Assembly: GCF_050038885.1 (NCBI RefSeq)
Contig: NZ_CP143624.1
Location: 8,990,001-9,054,000, forward strand
From: Myxococcus flavus
GTDB taxonomy: Bacteria > Myxococcota > Myxococcia > Myxococcales > Myxococcaceae
Reading direction: 5' to 3'
Length of the DNA stretch: 64,000 nt
The notes beneath the pieces were generated by a model. The model was not told the origin of the DNA, made no database searches, and worked only from the letters and a program-made list of their open reading frames with translations. The translations under genes were made by a program, and so were the position numbers. How positions within the stretch are numbered: position 1 is the stretch's first letter; each line of letters opens with the position of its first letter. Positions 1 to 8,256 of this stretch are shown here, piece after piece.

Positions 1-1673
1 GACGCCAGCGCCAGCGCCTCCGGGCGCGCGGCGGCGTTCCGGTAGAAGCCCGTGTGGAGCAGCTCACCGCTCAGGGGGCGGGCCGTCGCGTTGACCCGGT
101 CCAGCAGCTCGATTTGCCGGGCGGGCCGCGTGTCCAGGCCGGGCGCGTCCCACGCCGTGTCGTCCTCCGCCAGGCGCCGCAGCAGCGCGCAGAAGCTGGA
201 GAACATGTCGGCAATCATACCGGGCGGGAAGAGCTCCTCCGCCACGTCCCAGTTCAGGAAGACGCCGCCCCGCTGGTAGACAATCTGCAGGTCGATCCAC
301 ACCTGCGGCGTCTGCGTCAGCGCCTCGATGAGCTCACCGAACTCCTCCGCCAGGAAGTCCACCCAGTGCGAGTCCCGGCTCTTGGAGTGAGACGCGAAGC
401 TCGTCATCACCACGGGCATGATGGCGCCGGCAATCCGGCCCTGGGCCCGGAACAGCTCGCGCAGCAGCTCCACGCCGCTGACGTCGCGGTGCTCCAGCGC
501 GAGGAAGAGCTGGTCCCGGATGGCCAGCGCCCGCTCGGTGAAGCTGCGCTCCGGCCGGTGGTCCACTTCAATCAGCGTGAAGCTGGCGAAGGTCCCGACA
601 ATCTCGTTGACCTGCGGGTGCAGCGGCAGCCGGTTGAAGTGCGGCACGTTGAGCGTGAAGCGCGGGCTGCGGCTCCAGCGCGCCATGACTTCCGCATAGG
701 CGGCCAGCAGGAGCTCCGGCTCCGTCAGCTTCCGCGCGCGCGCCCGCTGCTTGAGGGGCTGCCAGATGTCGGGGCCCAGGCGCTCGAAGACGCGGCCAAA
801 GCGAGGGCGCCGGAGCGAGGCCGGGTCCCGCTCCAGCGGGAGGTCCGGCGCGGGCGGGAGGTTCGGCAGGCGGGAGCGCCAGTACTCCAGCGAGCGCGCA
901 TAGCGCGCCCCCCGGGCGTGCTGCACCGCCAGCGCGTAGTCCCGGAAGGAAAGGTCCAGCCGTGGCAGCGTGGGGGCCGCGCCCAGGTGTTTGTAGAAGT
1001 GGACGAGCTCCCGGTAGAGGATCTGGAAGCTGTAGCCATCGATGAAGGTGCCATCGATGCTCATGAAGAGCCGGGAGCGGCCACCATCGAGCTGGCACAC
1101 GCGCAGCTCGAACAGCGGCCACTGGTCCAGCGCCAGCACCTGCTGGGACAGCCGCTCGCGGATGGCCTGGAAGCGGGCCTCCGTCTCCTCCGGACCGCGC
1201 CCACGCAGGTCCTCCACCGGCACGGTGTAGCGCGGGACGGTGGGCAGGATGCGCTGCTGGAAGCCAGGGAGCGCCACCACGCGGAGCATCTCGTGGCGAG
1301 CGACGAGCAGGTTCCAGGCCTCCTCGAACCGGGCCAGGTCGAGCGCGTGGCAGTCAATCTCGTTGTACGCGTGCATCGCCGCGTTCATCTCGAGCTCGGC
1401 CTGCCGGCCCACGCTGTAGGCCTGCTGGATCTCCGTCATCGGGAACGGCTCGTGCCGCTCCTCGGGACGCGGCGTGATTTGAGGCAGCGTCTCCGCCTGC
1501 GGCGTCCCCTGCTCGGCGAGGAGCGTCAGCAGCGCGGCCTTGTTCGCCACGAGCTGGTCGCGCAGCGCCCCCGGAATCTCACCGGTGGGTGACTCGACGG
1601 CCAGCCGGTCGCCGTCCACGGACAGCTTGATGCCGTGCCCGGCCAGGGCCTGGAGAAGCTCACTCAAATTCAT
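1..1673 (-). CDS. NRPS with TubC docking domain and heterocyclization (Cy) domain, partial
   Basis: The gene runs off the left edge, so only the N-terminal 557 codons are present. Residues 1-55 look like a TubC-type N-terminal docking domain (starting MNLSELLQALAGHGIKL), which in mixed PKS/NRPS lines receives the chain from an upstream partner. Residues from about 75 to 510 form a condensation-superfamily domain. The usual HHxxxDG is replaced by D207GTFID212GYS, i.e. the DxxxxDxxS motif of cyclizing Cy domains, and FPMTEIQQAYSVGR matches their first core motif. Cy domains condense and cyclize Ser, Thr or Cys into oxazoline or thiazoline rings. The sequence then enters what looks like the start of an adenylation domain at the edge. 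The start codon overlaps the stop of the upstream PKS gene (ATGA). The substrate cannot be read because the adenylation domain is outside the window. Confidence 0.9.
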   Translation of the reverse strand, partial: MNLSELLQALAGHGIKLSVDGDRLAVESPTGEIPGALRDQLVANKAALLTLLAEQGTPQAETLPQITPRPEERHEPFPMTEIQQAYSVGRQAELEMNAAMHAYNEIDCHALDLARFEEAWNLLVARHEMLRVVALPGFQQRILPTVPRYTVPVEDLRGRGPEETEARFQAIRERLSQQVLALDQWPLFELRVCQLDGGRSRLFMSIDGTFIDGYSFQILYRELVHFYKHLGAAPTLPRLDLSFRDYALAVQHARGARYARSLEYWRSRLPNLPPAPDLPLERDPASLRRPRFGRVFERLGPDIWQPLKQRARARKLTEPELLLAAYAEVMARWSRSPRFTLNVPHFNRLPLHPQVNEIVGTFASFTLIEVDHRPERSFTERALAIRDQLFLALEHRDVSGVELLRELFRAQGRIAGAIMPVVMTSFASHSKSRDSHWVDFLAEEFGELIEALTQTPQVWIDLQIVYQRGGVFLNWDVAEELFPPGMIADMFSSFCALLRRLAEDDTAWDAPGLDTRPARQIELLDRVNATARPLSGELLHTGFYRNAAARPEALALA

Positions 1674-4600
1674 AGCAGGACCCGCTTCGCTTCACCGCGC
1701 TCCGAAGGCGCGGCGCTGAGCACACTGGCGACCGCGAGCTTCTCCAGAAGCTCAGCCGTCACCCGCTCGATGGAACCTTCATCGACGAAACTCTTGAGGG
1801 GCATGCTCACGTCGAGCTCGCCCAGCACCATGTCCCGCAGCTCGAGCGCCATGATGGAGTCGAACCCCAGCGCGTCGAACGAGTCGGAGGCGGACAGCTT
1901 CGCGGCCGGAATCTTTCCGACCTCGCTGACCATCGCCTTGAGCCGCGACACCAGCGCGTCGCGCCGCGCGGCCCCGTCGAGCGCGAGCAACACCTCGCGC
2001 AGCTTGCGCGGCGCCTCCTCCACGGGCCGGGCATCCTCCGTGGGCGCCCCACCGCGGAACAGCGATGACGTGGCGATGGAGGGGTGGCTCGCGCGCCACC
2101 GTTCGGCGTCGAAGCGCGCGATACCCCGGGTGACGGGACGCTCCCCGAGCACGAGCGCCATGGCCGCCAGGGCCTCGTCCACGGACATGGGCGCCATGCC
2201 CTGCCCCGCCAGACGCTCCCCTCGCCGCGCATCCGCCACCGCCATGCCGACCTCGCCCCAGCTCCCCCAGTTGAGGCTGAGGGCCGGCAGCCCGCGAGCC
2301 CGCCGGAGGTGGGCCAGCGCATCGAGGAAGGCGTTCGCCGCGGCGTAGCTCGCCTGACCCTGCGAGCCGATCAGCGACGCCGTCGAGGAGAAGAGGACGA
2401 ACTGCTCGAGGGTGGCGTCCGTGGCCAGAACATGGAGGTTCCAGGCGCCCTCCACCTTGGGCCCCATGACGGTCTCGAAGTCCCGCGGCGTCCACTGCAA
2501 CAGCGAGCTGTCGGCCAGGACACCCGCGCTGTGGAAGATTCCGCCCAGGGGTGTCCCGCCCCTGCGGACAGCCTCCAGCATCTCCGCCACCGCCTCCGCT
2601 CGACTCACGTCGACCCGGAAGGTCTCCACCCGCGCCCCCGCGGCCCGCAGCGGCGCCAGCGCCTGCCGCGCCTCCTCCGTCTCCCCCTTCCTCCCGCACA
2701 GCGCGAGGTGACGCGCACCGTGGGCCACCAGCCAGGATGCCAGCCGGAGCCCGATGCCGCCCAGGCCACCTGTAATCAGGTACGTGCGGTCCGGACGGGG
2801 ACGGAATGCGCTGTCCGCCGGAGGGACCGCGAGTGCCTGCGTGAACGACGGCGTCAGCCGGCGCGTGCCCCGCAGGACCACCTCGTCATCACTCGATCCA
2901 GGAGCGTCCTGGCGAGAGAGCTCCGCCACCAGCGAAGCGAAGGACGCCGGGTCGACGTCGATGCGCTTGCAGGCAAGCTCGGGGTGCTCATACGCGATGA
3001 CACGCCCAAGTCCCCAGAGAGAGGAACCTGGAATCGACACCGGTCCGCCCGTGCCCGTGACGGCCTGGGCGCCCTGGGTGACGAAGAAGAGCCGAGGCGG
3101 AGCCGTCATCCGCGCCAGCGACTGCACGAGCGACGTCGCCGCCGAGACCTCCCGCAGGACCGCTGCGCGCAGCTCCGCCAAGGCCTCGGAGTGCCCCGCG
3201 CTCGCCAGGAAGACGACGCCCCGAAGCACCTGCGCATCTGCGTCCGCGGCGTGCAGCGCCTCGCTCAACGCGGAGTCCACCCCCACCACGCGCACCGTGG
3301 CACCGGACCCGGCCAGGGCATCCCTGAGCCCGCTCGCGGCGTCGCGGGTCTCCGCGACGATGAGCCAGTGCCCGTCCACGTGGGCTTGCACCTCGCGCAC
3401 CTGCTGCTCGGACCACGAGAGCTCGCAGAAGAGCCCATCGACGGACGGCGCAAGCTCCGCGCGGGATGCCGCCTCGAGCGGGGGCTCCACCGCCGCGGGC
3501 TCACGCTCGCCGTCCCACCAGAAGCGCTCGCGCTGCCACGGGTACGTCGGCACCACCGTCTTCCGTGCGCCGGGGTAGAGCCCGTCGAACCGGACAGGCA
3601 CCCCAGCGCAATAGAAGCGCGCGACGTCGCGCAGGATGTCCTGCCAGGCATCGCCATTCACCAAGGGGGACCGCAGGACGAGCGCCTGACCGTGCCGGCG
3701 CCGTGCGACCGCTTCCAACGCGTCGCGAACCGTGACGTCACAGGAGACCGGGAAGGACACCGCCGCGCCCCGTGGCCCCAGCGCCTCCACGGCCCGCGCC
3801 AGGTCCGCCGCTGGCGCCAGCCTCCGCGCCCAGGCTTCCGCCGGCAACGTGGCCCCTACTTCGACCCAGGCCTGCTCCGACAGGGAGAAGTACGCGCACT
3901 TCGCGGGCTGGGGGCGGACAGGCTGCGTCGACGAAAGCCCCAGCACGTGCCGGAGCGCGTCTTCCTCGGAGAGCATCCCCGCGACGACCGCGGCCGAAAG
4001 CGCCCCTGCGCCGACACCCGTGACCGCCACGGGGACGAGGCCACACGAGCGCCACAGCTCCGCCAGCGAGACCTGGAGAAGGAAGAGCGCTCCCGCCTTC
4101 CGGGAGTCGTCCGGGCCGCCCTGGCCTCGCGTCACCTGCTCGATGACGGACCCGCCTGTCACCTGCCGGAGGATGGCGTCCACCTTCTCGGCATGAGTGC
4201 GGAAGGCGGCGTGCGCCAGCAGCTCGCGAAGGCGACCCTCCAGGCCAGGCTCCACGTCACCGAATACCCAGACGGCCTCGTTGCCAGTCTCCTGGCGGGC
4301 CTGCCCCTGGAGGACGGCGTCCGACGCGCGCCCCTCCGCGAGCGCCTGAAGGGCGGCGTGGAGCGCCTCCTGCGTGGGCGCGACCAGCGCGGCGCGGCGC
4401 TCATGATGGGAGCGCCCGGCGCCCGCGGTGAAACAGGCATCCCGGAGCTCCGCCTGCGACGTGGATGGCAGACGCTTCGCCCAAGCGCGGGCCAGCGCGC
4501 GCAACGCAGGCTCCGTGCGGGCCGAGAGGGGCAGCACGTAGGGCCCCGTCGCCGCCTGCGAGGCCTGCGGATGCGCATACGCTTCGACCAGCGCATGCGC

Positions 4601-5962
4601 ATTCACGCCGCTCATGCCGAACGAGCTCACGGCGACGCGGTGCGGGCCCTCCTTGGACGCCAGCGGCGTGCGCTGGCGTGGGACCGCGAGCCCGGAGCCC
4701 TCCCAGGCGAACTCCGGTGTCGGGTGCTCGAAGTTGATGGAGGGCGGAACCTCTCCGGCCTGGAGGACGAGCACCGCCTTGATGAGCCCCGCGATGCCCG
4801 CCGCGGCCTCCGTGTGCCCGATGTTCGGTTTCACGGAGCCCACCCACAGCGGACGCTCCGAGGGCCGCGCGGCGCCATAGACGCGGGCCACGCCGTCGAG
4901 CTCGATGGGGTCTCCGAGGCGGGTTCCGGTCCCATGCGCCTCCAGGTAGTCCACCTGCCCCGGCTCGACGCCGGCGCGCTGGAGGACGCGACGGTAGAGG
5001 GCCTCCTGCGCCCGGACGTTCGGCACCGTGAGGCCACCGCTCGCGCCATCGTGGTTCATGGCCGTTCCGCGCAGCACCGCGAGGACGCGGTCGCCATCGC
5101 GAACCGCGTCGCGGAGGCGCTTCAGGATGACGACGCCACAGCCCTCGCCCTGCACCATGCCGTCCGCGTCCCGGTCGAACGTGCGGCAGCGGCTGCTCGG
5201 GGACAACGCCCCCGCCTTGGACAGGAAGACGCTGAGGTGCGGCGCGAGGATGAGCTTGACGCCCCCCGCGATGGCCAGCGTCGACTCGTCCGTCCGCAGG
5301 CTCTGACACGCCAGGTGCACCGCCGCCAGCGAGGACGAGCACGCGGTGTCCACGGCCATGCTGGGCCCTTCGAGCCCGAGCAGGTACGACAGACGCCCCG
5401 CCACGTAGCTGGCGTCCACTCCCGTGGAGTAGTGGGCGCTCACCTTCTCCAGCCCGCCGCCCGTCACGAAGGCGTAGTCCTTCGCGTGGACACCCGCGAA
5501 CACGCCCGTGCGCGACCCCGCGAGCTGGCGCGGAGGAATCCCGGCGTTCTCCAGGGCCTCCCAGCTCACCTCCAGGAAGAAGCGCTGCTGCGGATCCATG
5601 CCCTCGGCTTCGCGCCGCGAGATGTGGAAGAAGTCGGCGTCGAACCGGTCGACCGCGTCGACGAAGGCGGCGCGCCGCATGGACAGCTTCCCTGGCCGCG
5701 AGGGGTCCGGGTCGTACAGGCCCTGGAGTGCCCGCCGGTCCGCGGGAATCTCCGTCAGCGCCTCACCGCCACGCCACAGCAACTCCTGGAACGTCTCGGG
5801 ACTGTTGGCCCCACCGGGGAACCGGCAGGCCATGCCAATGATGGCAATGGCCTCACGCTCGACCTGGGTGTTCGCCGCGAGCTTCTTCTGCAGCTTCTCG
5901 ATGGTCAGCAGGGCCTGCTGTAGAGGGGTCAGCTCCGCCACGACTCCATCCTTCCGGCTCAT
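1670..5962 (-). CDS. Type I PKS module: KS - inactive AT - KR - ACP
   Basis: This is a 1430-residue polyketide synthase module. The ketosynthase (about 35-455) has all catalytic residues: Cys208 in DTACSSS, EAHGTGT and NIGHTEAAAG. An acyltransferase-sized segment follows (about 505-780), but its nucleophile motif GHSxG reads GVGAG, with Gly651 in place of Ser, and the usual GQGSQ motif reads GDVEPG, so it is predicted inactive. The ketoreductase has TGGLGGIG for NADPH and Ser/Tyr/Asn in SSTASLIG and QASYAAANAF. LAD in place of LDD suggests a B-type reductase. The C-terminal ACP has GFDSI for phosphopantetheine. There is no DH or ER. The ATG overlaps the stop of the KS-ACP gene upstream by one base (TGATG), and the 3' end overlaps the NRPS start. 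A malonyl-CoA AT must act in trans or come from elsewhere. Confidence 0.93.
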   Translation of the reverse strand: MSRKDGVVAELTPLQQALLTIEKLQKKLAANTQVEREAIAIIGMACRFPGGANSPETFQELLWRGGEALTEIPADRRALQGLYDPDPSRPGKLSMRRAAFVDAVDRFDADFFHISRREAEGMDPQQRFFLEVSWEALENAGIPPRQLAGSRTGVFAGVHAKDYAFVTGGGLEKVSAHYSTGVDASYVAGRLSYLLGLEGPSMAVDTACSSSLAAVHLACQSLRTDESTLAIAGGVKLILAPHLSVFLSKAGALSPSSRCRTFDRDADGMVQGEGCGVVILKRLRDAVRDGDRVLAVLRGTAMNHDGASGGLTVPNVRAQEALYRRVLQRAGVEPGQVDYLEAHGTGTRLGDPIELDGVARVYGAARPSERPLWVGSVKPNIGHTEAAAGIAGLIKAVLVLQAGEVPPSINFEHPTPEFAWEGSGLAVPRQRTPLASKEGPHRVAVSSFGMSGVNAHALVEAYAHPQASQAATGPYVLPLSARTEPALRALARAWAKRLPSTSQAELRDACFTAGAGRSHHERRAALVAPTQEALHAALQALAEGRASDAVLQGQARQETGNEAVWVFGDVEPGLEGRLRELLAHAAFRTHAEKVDAILRQVTGGSVIEQVTRGQGGPDDSRKAGALFLLQVSLAELWRSCGLVPVAVTGVGAGALSAAVVAGMLSEEDALRHVLGLSSTQPVRPQPAKCAYFSLSEQAWVEVGATLPAEAWARRLAPAADLARAVEALGPRGAAVSFPVSCDVTVRDALEAVARRRHGQALVLRSPLVNGDAWQDILRDVARFYCAGVPVRFDGLYPGARKTVVPTYPWQRERFWWDGEREPAAVEPPLEAASRAELAPSVDGLFCELSWSEQQVREVQAHVDGHWLIVAETRDAASGLRDALAGSGATVRVVGVDSALSEALHAADADAQVLRGVVFLASAGHSEALAELRAAVLREVSAATSLVQSLARMTAPPRLFFVTQGAQAVTGTGGPVSIPGSSLWGLGRVIAYEHPELACKRIDVDPASFASLVAELSRQDAPGSSDDEVVLRGTRRLTPSFTQALAVPPADSAFRPRPDRTYLITGGLGGIGLRLASWLVAHGARHLALCGRKGETEEARQALAPLRAAGARVETFRVDVSRAEAVAEMLEAVRRGGTPLGGIFHSAGVLADSSLLQWTPRDFETVMGPKVEGAWNLHVLATDATLEQFVLFSSTASLIGSQGQASYAAANAFLDALAHLRRARGLPALSLNWGSWGEVGMAVADARRGERLAGQGMAPMSVDEALAAMALVLGERPVTRGIARFDAERWRASHPSIATSSLFRGGAPTEDARPVEEAPRKLREVLLALDGAARRDALVSRLKAMVSEVGKIPAAKLSASDSFDALGFDSIMALELRDMVLGELDVSMPLKSFVDEGSIERVTAELLEKLAVASVLSAAPSERGEAKRVLL

Positions 5963-8244
5963 CACGCGACCTCGAGGCTGAGTTCCGCCAACGTCCGGGC
6001 GATCTGCGCGCGCGCTTCTTCCTCGGAGAGCCCGGAGATGCGCTCCACCAGGCCTTGCTCCTCCTCGGTGACACCCGCGCCGCTGTCCGCGGCCGGACGG
6101 CTCCCACTGCGCGCCTCCAGCAGGGACAGCAGCCGCTTCGCCAGGGGCTCCAGCCGGGGCAGCTCGAAGAGGAGCGTGGTGGACAGCGGAAGCTCCAGCG
6201 CCCGGGAGAGCCGCTCCTTCAGCTGCGTGGCGCCAATGGAGTTCAGCCCGAGCTCGAAGAAGGTCCGCCCTTGGGCGTCGAGCGCCGCGGCGTCCACCTC
6301 CAGCACTTCCGCCAGGTGCCCGCGCAGGAACGCCAGCATCTGCTCCTCACCGAAAATCCTGGGCACGTCGCGGGCATCCCCCGCGCTGACAGCCGCGGCC
6401 TGGAGCGCCAGGGCGGCGCTCGGGCGCGCAGCCGTGGGCGGGCGGCAGACCTCATCTGGAGTGAGCCACTCCGGCCACAGGCGCTGGCGCTGGAAGGGGT
6501 AGACGGGAAGGCTCACGCAGCGCCCTCCCCTCGCCGGGTACAGCTCGGACGTGAGAGAGCCGCCATCGACGAAGGCGCGCGCTGCCGCCACCCAGGACTC
6601 CGGCTGCCCCGCCTGCGCGAGCAGGGCACCGCCGGCCATCTGCGTGAGCAGCTCCAGACGCTCCACCAGCCCATCGCGGTCCTCGGCGAGCACCGCGGCC
6701 CGGTGACGGTGGTGCTGCCGCTTGAACGCGGCGGTGAAGCAGATGTCGTCCAGCGTCGCCTCGGCTTCGGGTGTCGTGGCGAGGAAGTCCCGAAGCTGAA
6801 GTGCCCGCTGCCGGAGCGCTTCCGGCGTGAGCGCCGAGAGCACCAGCAGATGACCGGGCGCCTTCGCCTCACGTACCGCCATGGGCGAGCGCTCCGGCGC
6901 CGCCTCCAGGGCGATGAAGCCGTTGGCGCCCCCCAGCGAGGTGGACACGATGCCGGCCCGCGCGGGCACACCCGGTCCGCGCTCCGGCCAGGGCTCCAGC
7001 TCCGACTGGATGCGCAGCCCCAGTGACTCGAACGCAATCAGGGGGTTGGGTGCATCCACGTGAATCGTCGGCGGCAACGTGCGGTGGTGCAGGGACAGGC
7101 AGACCTTGATGAACTGCGCGATGCCCGCCGCCGCGCCCAGGTATCCCAGGTTGTTGCTGATGGCGCCGAGCCGGCACGGGAACGGCCGCTGCGTTCCGAG
7201 CGCCTCGCCAATCGCCTCCGCCTCGGCTGCGTCCCCCTTCAGGAAGGACGAGCCGTGCAGCTCGATGTAGTCGAGGCTGGCCGCCTCCACTCCGCCGTGC
7301 TCGCACGCCTGGCGGATGACGTCCGCTTGCGCCGAGGCGCTCGGCGCCATGATCCACTCGTTGCGGCCATTGTGGTTGACGGCGCTGCCGCGAATCACGG
7401 CGTACACGCGATCACTGGCGTCCACCTTGGCCAGGGGCTTGAGGACCACCACACCGGCGCCCTCGCCGCGCACATAGCCGTCCGCCTGGGCGTCCAGCGT
7501 CCGGCACTGGCCGCGCTCCGAGAACACGCCCGCTTGCGACAGCATGATGCTGCTGTCCGGCGACAGCATCAGCTCCACGCCGCCCGCCAGGGCCAGCTCC
7601 ACCTCGCCCAGCATCAGGCTGCGGCAGGCCTCGTGGAGCGCCACCGTCGACGACGCGCATCCCACGCTCGACACGGTGCTCGGCCCCCGCAGGTCGAACG
7701 CATACGAGAGCCGGTTGGCGGCGAAGGAGGCCGTGGACCCGAGGACGGAGTAGCCATCCAGGGCCGACCAGTCCCGGGCGAGCATCCGCTGGAAGTCGCT
7801 GAAGTTGACGCCCATGAAGACCCCCGTGCGGCTTCCCCGCACGGCGTCGAAGGGAATGCCCGCGTCTTCCAACGCCTGCCACGCGCACTCGAACAACAGG
7901 CGGTGCTGCGGGTCCATCTGCCGCAGCTCTCGCTTCGAGAGCCGGAAGGCCGCCGGGTCCGCCTGATCCACGCCGTCAATCAGCCCCGCCCTGCGGTTGC
8001 GAATCTTCCCGGGCCGGTCCGGTGTGGGGTCGAAGAGCGACTCGAGCGGCCAGCGTCCGGCCGGGATATCCCCTGTCGCATCAATCCCATCGCACAACAT
8101 CTGCCAGAGCGTACGGGGGCTGTCTGACATGGGGAAACGCAGCCCCAGACCAATGACAGCAATGGGTTCACACCACATGGGAACACGGCTCCGCTGACGG
8201 CTGAAAAGCCGCGCAGACTCATTGCTCGTTTGAGCTTCAATCAT
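5962..8244 (-). CDS. AT-less PKS protein: atypical KS - linker - ACP
   Basis: This is a 760-residue protein. Residues about 25-445 are a ketosynthase with nucleophile Cys196 (VGCASS rather than DTACSS). The first histidine is His330, in ELHGSSF rather than EAHGTGT. The second catalytic His, normally in NIGH, is Tyr368 (NLGYLGAAAG). Such a KS should be poor at decarboxylative extension and may only transfer or gate the chain. A KS-AT linker and a post-AT motif (LPVYPFQRQRLW) remain, but the AT domain itself is absent. The C-terminal ACP carries GLNSI. It starts 12 bp after the FAD monooxygenase gene and is coupled to the next PKS gene. It could load or carry the pyrrole starter, since no free-standing carrier protein is seen; that is an inference. 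Confidence 0.88.
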   Translation of the reverse strand: MIEAQTSNESARLFSRQRSRVPMWCEPIAVIGLGLRFPMSDSPRTLWQMLCDGIDATGDIPAGRWPLESLFDPTPDRPGKIRNRRAGLIDGVDQADPAAFRLSKRELRQMDPQHRLLFECAWQALEDAGIPFDAVRGSRTGVFMGVNFSDFQRMLARDWSALDGYSVLGSTASFAANRLSYAFDLRGPSTVSSVGCASSTVALHEACRSLMLGEVELALAGGVELMLSPDSSIMLSQAGVFSERGQCRTLDAQADGYVRGEGAGVVVLKPLAKVDASDRVYAVIRGSAVNHNGRNEWIMAPSASAQADVIRQACEHGGVEAASLDYIELHGSSFLKGDAAEAEAIGEALGTQRPFPCRLGAISNNLGYLGAAAGIAQFIKVCLSLHHRTLPPTIHVDAPNPLIAFESLGLRIQSELEPWPERGPGVPARAGIVSTSLGGANGFIALEAAPERSPMAVREAKAPGHLLVLSALTPEALRQRALQLRDFLATTPEAEATLDDICFTAAFKRQHHRHRAAVLAEDRDGLVERLELLTQMAGGALLAQAGQPESWVAAARAFVDGGSLTSELYPARGGRCVSLPVYPFQRQRLWPEWLTPDEVCRPPTAARPSAALALQAAAVSAGDARDVPRIFGEEQMLAFLRGHLAEVLEVDAAALDAQGRTFFELGLNSIGATQLKERLSRALELPLSTTLLFELPRLEPLAKRLLSLLEARSGSRPAADSGAGVTEEEQGLVERISGLSEEEARAQIARTLAELSLEVA

Positions 8245-8256
8245 GACCAGCGAAAA

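Noticed and set aside
54..1592. Plus-strand open frame at the left edge
   Set aside because: The minus strand encodes a docking domain and Cy domain with conserved motifs; the plus frame is a shadow.
2084..5923. Long plus-strand open frame of about 1280 codons opposite the PKS gene
   Set aside because: It is the antisense shadow of a GC-rich gene: composition is dominated by Arg, His, Gln and Leu and no domain is seen, whereas the minus frame has clear PKS motifs.
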